Shown: positions 58,049-64,000 of the stretch, one piece after another
Layout: each line of letters opens with the position of its first letter
How positions within the stretch are numbered: the first letter of the stretch is position 1
Source: Deltaproteobacteria bacterium
Lineage (GTDB): Bacteria > Myxococcota_A > Polyangia > DRWM01 > JAAZOP01
Length of the DNA stretch: 64,000 nt
Assembly: GCA_016218765.1 (NCBI GenBank)
Contig: JACRCZ010000141.1
Span: 117,398 to 181,397 of the forward strand
Direction of reading: 5' to 3'
Made by a program: the position numbers and the translations under genes
Notes under the pieces: generated by a model
What the model was told of the DNA's origin: nothing
The model's input: only the letters and a program-made list of their open reading frames with translations
Database searches by the model: none

Positions 58049-58066
58049 CGCCGCTCCCCCTATCAT
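58038..58066 (+). promoter_or_regulatory. Candidate promoter of the TSP3/VWA lipoprotein gene
   Basis: TTGCAC (58038-58043), a 17-base spacer and TATCAT (58061-58066, five of six) end 27 bases before the ATG at 58094. The -35 shares bases with the bioF promoter, and TTG-N5-CAA there forms a small dyad. Confidence 0.5.
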
Positions 58067-58093
58067 GTCGGGGCGAAGAGGAGGCACGTCGCG

Positions 58094-60091
58094 ATGAAGA
58101 CCAGCACGATCGTTCTCCTGTCCCTGGCGGTCGTCGCCGGGTGCAACGGCGGAGACAGCGGCAACGGCGACGGCGGCCCCGACGCCGACGTTCCCGCGGA
58201 GCTCGGCGAGACGGCGGACGACGGCGGCGACGTCGTGTCGGGGTGCCCCGCCGGCACCGACCCCGACAACGACGGGATTGCGACGGCCGACGAGGGCGGG
58301 GAGGTGGTCGATCGCGACGGTGACACCGTCCCGAACGCCCGGGACGACGACTCCGACGCCGACACCGTCCCGGACGCCGAGGAGGCGGGCCGCTCCGACT
58401 GCGGCACGCCGCGCGACGCGGACGGCGACACCACGGCGGACTTTTTGGACGACGATTCCGACGGCAACGGCATCGCCGACGCGGCGGAGCCCGCCGGCGA
58501 CTTCGACGGCGATACGACCCAGGACCGCTCCGACGGCGACGACGACGGCGACACCATCCTCGACCCCGTCGAGCTCGGGGGCGACCCGACGCGTCCCCGC
58601 GACAGCGACGGCGACCTCCTGCCCGACTACCGCGACCGCGACAGCGACGGCGACACGATCAACGACCAGGTCGAGGGCGGGGACGACACGGACGCCGACA
58701 CGGTGCCCGACTATCTCGACGACGACACGGACGGCGACGGCATCGGCGATGCGACCGAGGGGCTGACGGACACGGACGACGACGGCCGTGCGGACTTCAT
58801 CGACCTGGACAGCGACAACGACGGCCTGACGGACGCCGAGGAGTACGGCGTGCGCCACACCGACCCGCTGGACGACGACAGCGACGGCGACGGCATCGAC
58901 GATTTGTCGGAGGTGGCGCTGGGCACCGACCCGATGGATCCCGGGAGCGTTCCGCCGCCCGACACGTTCTATTTCGTGCTGCCGTTCGAGGACGAGGGCG
59001 GGCCGAAGACGCAGGATTTCGAGTTCCAGACGACGTTGATCATGGCGGACGTGTTCTTCCTGATCGACACGACCGGCTCGATGGGCGAGGAGATCAACAA
59101 CCTGCTCCTGGGCCTGACGGACGTGGTGATTCCCGGCATCCTGGGGAGCATTCCGGACGTCGCGCTGGGTCTGGCGCGATTCGAGGACTTCCCGATGTCG
59201 CCGTACGGGGAGGCGACGAACCGGGTGTACGAGCTGGAGCAGCAGATGACGACGGCGCACGAGCGTGTCTACGACGCGATCGCGGGTCTGCGGGTGTGGC
59301 GGGGCGGCGATCTGCCCGAGTCGGACGTGCCGGCGTTGTGGGCCGCGGCGACGGGGGAGGCGCTGGGCTGGTATTCCGCGCCGTTCATTGCCGACCCGAC
59401 GACGCCGGGCGGGGGCATCATCGGGGGTGCCGGGTTCCGTGCCGATTCGCAGCCGATTTTCGTGCTCGTCACCGACGCGGCGTTCCACAACGACCTGGGG
59501 GGCAACGATCCCTACGACCCTGGCATCCTGGGCGCCGAGACGCCCAACGTGACGTACGTCCAGGCGTTGGGCGCCCTGCTCAGCATTTCCGCCCGCGTGA
59601 TCGGGGTGGCCAGCGTGGACGGTCGCTCCGACCTGGAGAACATCGCCTTCGACACCGGCACCGTCGATGCGGCCGGCGACCCCATCGTCTTCGACGTCGG
59701 CGCCGACGGCACGGGTCTCTCCACGGGTCTGGTCGCCGCGATTGCCGATCTTGCGAGCGGCACGCCCCAGGATGTCGACACCTTCCTGGAGGACGACACC
59801 ACGGACGGTCTCGACGCCACGCTGTTCATCGATTCGGTGGTGCCCGTCTCGGCCGATCCCCCCGCGCCCGTCGGCTTCGCCAGCATGGACGCGACGACGT
59901 TCTACGGCGTCATTCCCGGCACGGTCGTGACCTTCCGCGTGACCGCCTACAACGATTTCGTCGAGGAGGGCGACACGGCGCAGGTCTTCAAGTGCGTCCT
60001 GGTCGTCCGCGGCAACGGCGTCGCGCGTCTCGATTTCCACGACGTCATCATCCTGGTTCCGGCCAAGGACGCCGAGCCGATCTTCGGGTAG
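58094..60091 (+). CDS. Lipoprotein with thrombospondin type-3-like Ca-binding repeats and a VWA domain
   Basis: 665 residues. The lipobox is LAVVAGC (about 11-17). Residues about 50-285 are Asp-rich repeats of the form DxDGDxxxDxxDxDSDxD, typical of TSP3 calcium-binding rods. A von Willebrand A-like domain begins at MADVFFLIDTTGSMGEE (about 315), with the MIDAS DxTGSMxE intact, and contains long loops (GGGIIGGAG). The C-terminal 200 residues hold strands such as TFRVTAYNDFVEEGDTAQVF. Such proteins usually mediate adhesion to matrix, cells or other surfaces. Ribosome binding site AGAGGAGG. Confidence 0.88.
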   Translation: MKTSTIVLLSLAVVAGCNGGDSGNGDGGPDADVPAELGETADDGGDVVSGCPAGTDPDNDGIATADEGGEVVDRDGDTVPNARDDDSDADTVPDAEEAGRSDCGTPRDADGDTTADFLDDDSDGNGIADAAEPAGDFDGDTTQDRSDGDDDGDTILDPVELGGDPTRPRDSDGDLLPDYRDRDSDGDTINDQVEGGDDTDADTVPDYLDDDTDGDGIGDATEGLTDTDDDGRADFIDLDSDNDGLTDAEEYGVRHTDPLDDDSDGDGIDDLSEVALGTDPMDPGSVPPPDTFYFVLPFEDEGGPKTQDFEFQTTLIMADVFFLIDTTGSMGEEINNLLLGLTDVVIPGILGSIPDVALGLARFEDFPMSPYGEATNRVYELEQQMTTAHERVYDAIAGLRVWRGGDLPESDVPALWAAATGEALGWYSAPFIADPTTPGGGIIGGAGFRADSQPIFVLVTDAAFHNDLGGNDPYDPGILGAETPNVTYVQALGALLSISARVIGVASVDGRSDLENIAFDTGTVDAAGDPIVFDVGADGTGLSTGLVAAIADLASGTPQDVDTFLEDDTTDGLDATLFIDSVVPVSADPPAPVGFASMDATTFYGVIPGTVVTFRVTAYNDFVEEGDTAQVFKCVLVVRGNGVARLDFHDVIILVPAKDAEPIFG

Positions 60092-60155
60092 ACGACCGCG
60101 CCTTCGTGGCTACCTTGCCTTCGCGGCGCCGCCTGCGGCGTCGTCCGGAGAAGGC

Positions 60156-60641
60156 ATGAGCGATTCCATCTACGCGATCCCCGTCCGCACGATCGACCTC
60201 GAGGACACGACGCTCGAGCCGTACCGGGGCAAGGTGCTGCTCATCGTGAACACGGCCAGCAAGTGCGGTTTCACGCCGCAGTACGAGGGTCTGGAGGCGC
60301 TGCACCGCAAGTACGCCGCGGCCGGCCTGGCCGTCCTGGGCTTCCCGTGCAACCAGTTCGGCCACCAGGAGCCCGGCGACGAGGCCGAGATCCGCACGTT
60401 CTGCAGCACCAGCTACGACGTCACCTTCCCCATGTTCGCGAAGATCGAGGTGAACGGTCCCGACGCCCATCCCCTGTACCGGCTGCTCAAGAGCGCCCGT
60501 CCCGGCGTCGTCGGCACCGAGGCGATCAAGTGGAACTTCACCAAGTTCCTCGTCGGTCGCGACGGCTCGGTCCTTCGTCGCTTCGCCCCCGCCGACACGC
60601 CGGCGTCCCTGGAGGCGGAGATCGAGAAGGCGCTGGGGTAG
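60156..60641 (+). CDS. Glutathione peroxidase-family thiol peroxidase
   Basis: The 161-residue protein has the peroxidatic cysteine C37 in VNTASKCGFTPQY, the FPCNQFGHQEP motif with C65 and Q71, and WNFTKFLVGRDG, matching the GPx catalytic set. The peroxidatic residue is encoded by an ordinary Cys codon (TGC), so it is not a selenoprotein. In bacteria these enzymes usually use thioredoxin rather than glutathione. It is 64 bases after the VWA lipoprotein gene on the same strand. Confidence 0.96.
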   Translation: MSDSIYAIPVRTIDLEDTTLEPYRGKVLLIVNTASKCGFTPQYEGLEALHRKYAAAGLAVLGFPCNQFGHQEPGDEAEIRTFCSTSYDVTFPMFAKIEVNGPDAHPLYRLLKSARPGVVGTEAIKWNFTKFLVGRDGSVLRRFAPADTPASLEAEIEKALG

Positions 60642-60689
60642 TCTCCCAGGAATTTGGCGGTTTTCGCGGGGCTCGCCAGAATGGGTCCG

Positions 60690-62456
60690 ATGAAGGCCTT
60701 GACCCCGCGGCGGGCGGCTTGGGTCGCTCCGCTCCTGGCGCTGCTTCTGGGGTGTCCGGCCTCTCGCGCGCGGGACGGCATTCTCCCGATCCGCGAGCTG
60801 GAGCTGGCGGAGATCCGGCCGGGGGCGACGCTCCGGGTGCACGGCGGCGGTTTCGTTCCGGGGCCGGTCGAGGTCGTCTTCTCGGGCGCCGTCGTCCAGC
60901 CCGGCGGCTCGCCCGAGCCCTGGTCCTTCACCGTGCACGCCAGCGCCGTCTCCGACGTCGCGATCGCCGGCCTGATTCCGGAGTCGTCCGTGGAGGTCCT
61001 GCACGGGACCCACGGCCGCTTCCGCGGCGAGCTGGTGGTGCGCTTTCCCCCGCCCGGCACGCCGGGACTCCCGCCGCTGTCGGGCCGCTTCGCCGCCGTC
61101 TCCCTGCCGATGGTCTCCGAGGCGCCCGCGCCCCGCGACGTGCGGACGACCTGGGAGGCGTCGGCCGAGCGCTTCCTGGCGCGTCTCGGCCTTGCCGTCG
61201 CCGTCGAGCAGCCCGACACGCCGGGCGCGTCCCCGCGGCTCGTGGTCCGCTCGCTGCCCGCCGAGCCCGTCCCGCCGCTCGACGAGCTGGTTCCCGGGGA
61301 CCGCATCGTCGCCCTGGACGGTGTTCCGGCCACCGCGTTGGCCGACCTGGCGCCGAACGAGGCGGCCGGTCGCGTCACGCTGACGCTGGCCGAGAAGGGC
61401 ACCGGGCGGCGCTACGACGTGCATCTTGCGTTGCAGGCGTCGGAGGAGGGTCCGCCGATCGCGGCCGCGCTCGCGGTGTTCGTCGTCCTCGCGGTGCTCG
61501 GTCTGGTCCTGGCGGTGCACTTCGCGGGCGTCTCGGATCGGCTGGCGCGGCTGCTCGTCTTCCCGGTCCTCGGCCGCCGGGCGGCGTCGGCGGTGCCGGG
61601 GGCGTTTCCGTCGCGTGCCCGGCCCGGGCGGTTGGGGCGTCTTGCGGCGGCGGCCGCGGTCCTGGCGTGCGTCGCCGCGCCGATCGCGTTGCATCGTTCC
61701 GGGCGCGAGCTGCCGGTGGTCTGGATGTGGGGCGTCGTGGTCGGGCTGTTGCTGCTCCACCGACTGGTGCACGCGGTCGGCGACGTGTGGCGGGCGCGCG
61801 CGGGCCCCGCGGCGGGTCTGGGCCGCGCCTTTGCCGCGGTCGGCGCCGCGGGCGCTTCGGCGCTGCCGCTCACGGCGTCGGTGGCGCTCGTCTTGTGGAG
61901 CTCCGCCGCGCTGACGACGGGCGGCGCCGCGTCCGCGCAGGGGGCGTTGCCGCAGGAGTGGGCTGCGCTGCGCGATCCGTTCGCCCTGCTGCTGGCGTGT
62001 CTCGCTCTCGGTCGCCTGGGCACCGACTTCGCGCCCGACCAGAGCGGCTGGCGCACGGCGGTCGACGTGCTCGCGGCCGGGGCCGCGTGCCTGCTGCTCG
62101 CGGTGACGGGTTTCGGCGGCTGGAACGCCGGCGCGTTCGAGGCGGTCGGTTTCGCCGGCCTGCCCGCCGGCGCCTGGGCGCTCGTCGCGAAGACGGCGCT
62201 GTTGCTGGGCGCGGTCGTCTGGCACGGCCGGCGCAGGCGTGGTGCGCCGCGCGCGGTCGGCCTGCTGTGGCTCGCCGCGCCGCCGCTGGCCCTCGCGTCC
62301 GCGGGGATCGATGCGCTGGTCCCCGCGCCGTGGGTCGCCGCGGTGGCCCGTCCCGTCGCCGCCGGGCTCCTCGGGACCCTCGCCCTGGCCCTCTGGCTCG
62401 GCAACCGGCGCCGCACGTCGCCTGCCAGCGTGGAGATCCGGGTGGACGCGGAGTAG
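60690..62456 (+). CDS. Lipoprotein/membrane protein with PDZ domain and C-terminal helices
   Basis: 588 residues. The signal peptide has lipobox LLALLLGC (about 14-21). Residues about 30-125 form a beta-sandwich of IPT/TIG type (PGATLRVHGGGFVPGPVEVV). About 145-250 is a PDZ-like domain (LDELVPGDRIVALDGVPATA). From about residue 255 there are seven or eight transmembrane helices, including FALLLACLALGRLGTDF, slightly reminiscent of NuoH-type subunits, though I see no conserved NuoH motif. The start ATG at 60690 is preferred over in-frame ATGs at 60681 and 60654. Function unknown; a membrane stress-sensor or protease-adaptor role is only a guess. Confidence 0.75.
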   Translation: MKALTPRRAAWVAPLLALLLGCPASRARDGILPIRELELAEIRPGATLRVHGGGFVPGPVEVVFSGAVVQPGGSPEPWSFTVHASAVSDVAIAGLIPESSVEVLHGTHGRFRGELVVRFPPPGTPGLPPLSGRFAAVSLPMVSEAPAPRDVRTTWEASAERFLARLGLAVAVEQPDTPGASPRLVVRSLPAEPVPPLDELVPGDRIVALDGVPATALADLAPNEAAGRVTLTLAEKGTGRRYDVHLALQASEEGPPIAAALAVFVVLAVLGLVLAVHFAGVSDRLARLLVFPVLGRRAASAVPGAFPSRARPGRLGRLAAAAAVLACVAAPIALHRSGRELPVVWMWGVVVGLLLLHRLVHAVGDVWRARAGPAAGLGRAFAAVGAAGASALPLTASVALVLWSSAALTTGGAASAQGALPQEWAALRDPFALLLACLALGRLGTDFAPDQSGWRTAVDVLAAGAACLLLAVTGFGGWNAGAFEAVGFAGLPAGAWALVAKTALLLGAVVWHGRRRRGAPRAVGLLWLAAPPLALASAGIDALVPAPWVAAVARPVAAGLLGTLALALWLGNRRRTSPASVEIRVDAE

Positions 62457-62538
62457 TCCCTTCACGCCGCCCGTTCTCGGTTCTCGGTTTGCGGTTCTCG
62501 GTCCGGACCGGCGTCGCCGGCAGTGGGGGTTTCTCCTC

Positions 62539-62627
62539 AGCGGCCCGCCAGGTTGCCACAGCCGAACCGCGCCCTTCAGGGCGCGGCCCGGCTGGCCGCG
62601 GCGGCCGCGGCCTGAAGGTCCCGGTTC
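62539..62627. repeat. Dispersed repeat family C, copy 3 with nested inverted repeats
   Basis: After GCGGCCCGCCAGGTTGCCA come hairpin CCGCGCCCT-TC-AGGGCGCGG (62567-62586), the self-complementary GGCCGCGGC region and outer inverted repeats GAACCG/CGGTTC (62564, 62622) and CCTTCAGG/CCTGAAGG (62573, 62611). Confidence 0.8.
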
Positions 62628-62873
62628 GGAGGTGCGAGTTCGGCCTGTTGGCGGACCGACATTTCTCCTTGATCCGTGCTGCTCGCTTTGAGACCATGAA
62701 CCGTTCGACGAGGTGGTGGCAATGACGGGGTGCTTCCCACGTCTTGTCCTCGGCCCCTGGGCCCGGCGTCACGGCGCGGGTCTCCGACGGTGGTCTGCAC
62801 AGTCGGGTCGCGCGCGATGGTGCTGCGACCGCCACCGGGCCAGTCGGCCGGTCGGCGCTTCGCCGCCTTCGAA

Positions 62874-62889
62874 CCCCCCCCCCCCCCCC
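62874..62889. repeat. Homopolymer tract of 16 C
   Basis: An uninterrupted C16 run lies 139 bases upstream of the lipoprotein gene at 63029, outside any gene. Such tracts are prone to slippage and also to assembly errors. Confidence 0.95.
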
Positions 62890-63028
62890 GTCATTTCGCG
62901 TAGTTGCGAGTTTTCGAGCGGCGGCCATCGCGTTAGTGCCAAGGTCGCAATCGTCTCGGCGCGTGCCGTATCCGGGTGCGGATCGCCCTGCGTCGTCGTC
63001 GTCAACCAGTGTCAACGAGGAGGGAGCC

Positions 63029-63958
63029 ATGAAGCGGAACCACGCGTGGAGTTCGTTAAGCGGCCCAAAGGCATCGTCTGCACGAACGCTTCTGGTCCTG
63101 GCCCTGGCCGGCGGAGCGGCCCTCGGCAGCTCGTGCCGTAGCGGCGCGAACGACGAAGTCGCGGACGCCACGTCGAGCGTCCAGCTTCCGGCTGAAGCCG
63201 AGTCCTGCGGCAACGGCATCATCGAGCTCTACCGCAGTGCGCCTCCCGCATGCCCGAACCCCTCCGTCGTGACCGAGGTGTTCGACCGCGCGGCGCTCGA
63301 CGCGTGGCTGGCGAACCCCACCACGACGCTCGACCTGAAGGGCTCCATCGCCTTCTCCGCCGAGCCGTTGGAGCTGAGCACCGCGTGCGACGTCATCGTC
63401 CGCAGCGGAGTCTCGCTCACGGGCCTCACCGACGTCTTCATCGCCGCGCGGCGGGTGGACAGCTACGTCGACATCACCGCCACCGGGCGCGTGGACGTGC
63501 GCGCCGCCGAGTCGGTCTACCTGCGCACGGCATCCAGCGTGGCAGGGCCGGCCGTGACGCTGGCCATCGAGGCGCCGTACGTCGACGAGTACGCCGACAC
63601 GAACTTGGCGGGCGCCAGCCTGTACTGCATCGAAGGCGGGGAGGTGTACGTCCGCCAGGCCGCGAAGAACGGATCGGCCGGCGGCGCCGTGAACGTGACC
63701 GGGACCTACGTGGACGTCCACGGAGACTTTTCCACCCCCGGCGCGGTGCAAATGATCTCCACGGGAAACCTGTACCTGCGGGAGGCGGCGAGGTTGACGA
63801 ACGCCGGCGATGTCACGCTTTCCGCCGGGGGCGACCTCGACGTGCACGGCGACATCCTCGGTGTAGACGCTCGCGGGGATGCGCGGCGGATCGGTCGCGG
63901 CCGGCGCGATCGTTACCCCGCGGTGGTGGAGTTGAGCGAGGCCGACCGGTGGGCGTAG
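63029..63958 (+). CDS. Beta-helix-like lipoprotein, 3' end possibly frameshifted
   Basis: 309 residues. Ribosome binding site GAGGAGGGAG precedes the ATG; lipobox LGSSC lies at about residues 33-37. From about residue 100 on, repeated strands of similar length (TDVFIAARRVDSYVDITATG, VDVRAAESVYLRTASSV, GNLYLREAARLTNAGDVTLS, GGDLDVHGDIL) suggest a right-handed beta-helix. The last about 25 residues become Arg-rich and lose the pattern, while a +1 frame downstream of 63870 reads LAGMRGGSVAAGAIV, so a frameshift or sequencing error near 63865 is possible. No function assigned. Confidence 0.7.
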   Translation: MKRNHAWSSLSGPKASSARTLLVLALAGGAALGSSCRSGANDEVADATSSVQLPAEAESCGNGIIELYRSAPPACPNPSVVTEVFDRAALDAWLANPTTTLDLKGSIAFSAEPLELSTACDVIVRSGVSLTGLTDVFIAARRVDSYVDITATGRVDVRAAESVYLRTASSVAGPAVTLAIEAPYVDEYADTNLAGASLYCIEGGEVYVRQAAKNGSAGGAVNVTGTYVDVHGDFSTPGAVQMISTGNLYLREAARLTNAGDVTLSAGGDLDVHGDILGVDARGDARRIGRGRRDRYPAVVELSEADRWA

Positions 63959-64000
63959 GGACGGGCTGAGGGGGGACGGGCAGGAGGGCTTGGGAGAGAG

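Larger units (their letters stand above)
62457..63028. other. 572-base intergenic region with repeats and a poly-C tract
   Basis: No convincing gene. It holds short GTTCTCGG direct repeats (62473-62502), a cruciform-forming REP-like element (62539-62627), a run of 16 C (62874-62889) and otherwise unremarkable sequence. A strong ribosome binding site (GAGGAGGGAG) at the end belongs to the next gene. Confidence 0.7.

Noticed and set aside
60156..60641. Selenocysteine glutathione peroxidase
   Set aside because: The peroxidatic position is an ordinary TGC codon and there is no in-frame TGA.
62744..63028. N-terminal extension of the lipoprotein at 63029 through an upstream in-frame start
   Set aside because: It would translate the poly-C tract and place the signal peptide far inside the protein; the ATG at 63029 has a near-perfect ribosome binding site.

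Overview
The window is very GC-rich, densely coding DNA from a bacterium that is most likely a member of the Myxococcota. The main evidence is two secreted proteins ending in MYXO-CTERM-type tails (Cys-rich motif, hydrophobic helix, Arg cluster; 13418-15109 and 33064-35022), many lipoproteins with Asp-rich tethers, MopE-like Cys/Asp repeats and PPC-like domains, and a zinc-ribbon Ser/Thr kinase. I see no rRNA, tRNA, CRISPR array, transposase or phage gene. Starts were chosen from ribosome binding sites, signal peptides and family N-termini; no searches were run, so family names rest on motifs read by eye.

Layout. 1-2324: tolQ-tolR-tolA-like operon (minus). 2444-11983: a CapA-like phosphatase among a run of secreted lipoproteins, including an 18-unit Cys-repeat protein and its paralogue carrying 90 uninterrupted X-Asp-X triplets. 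12100-17942: glutamine synthetase, a MYXO-CTERM metallophosphoesterase, a MopE/PPC lipoprotein and a periplasmic PPIase. 18133-26241: Tex, a lipoprotein, a membrane spermidine-synthase-like protein and an expansin-like lipoprotein. 26314-37297: kinase, ABC exporter, ExbD-like lipoprotein, matrixin-type protease with its coupled partner, UvrD/PcrA helicase. 37434-39881: TetR-etfB-etfA. 42181-49496: a five-gene, fully overlapping iron-sulfur/flavin operon. 49617-51808: ECF sigma factor with a FecR/TPR membrane protein. 51809-52330: a non-coding region with a good intrinsic terminator and a candidate small RNA. 53355-57936: PHA-synthase-like protein and biotin genes, including a BioA-BioD fusion. 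58094-63958: TSP3/VWA lipoprotein, glutathione peroxidase, PDZ/membrane protein and a beta-helix-like lipoprotein.

The two most striking candidates are the operon at 42181-49496 and the small-RNA locus at 52037-52186. The operon links a GltD-like flavoprotein, a NuoG/HoxU-like ferredoxin protein, an MvhD-HdrB fusion with an intact non-cubane cluster motif, a multi-cluster HcnAB/sarcosine-oxidase-alpha-like protein and a DAO-family dehydrogenase. This suggests an undescribed complex coupling amine or amino-acid oxidation to Hdr-type electron transfer. A further theme is that several families of short dispersed repeats lie at gene boundaries and, in at least six genes, are translated in frame as N-terminal, internal or C-terminal protein segments.
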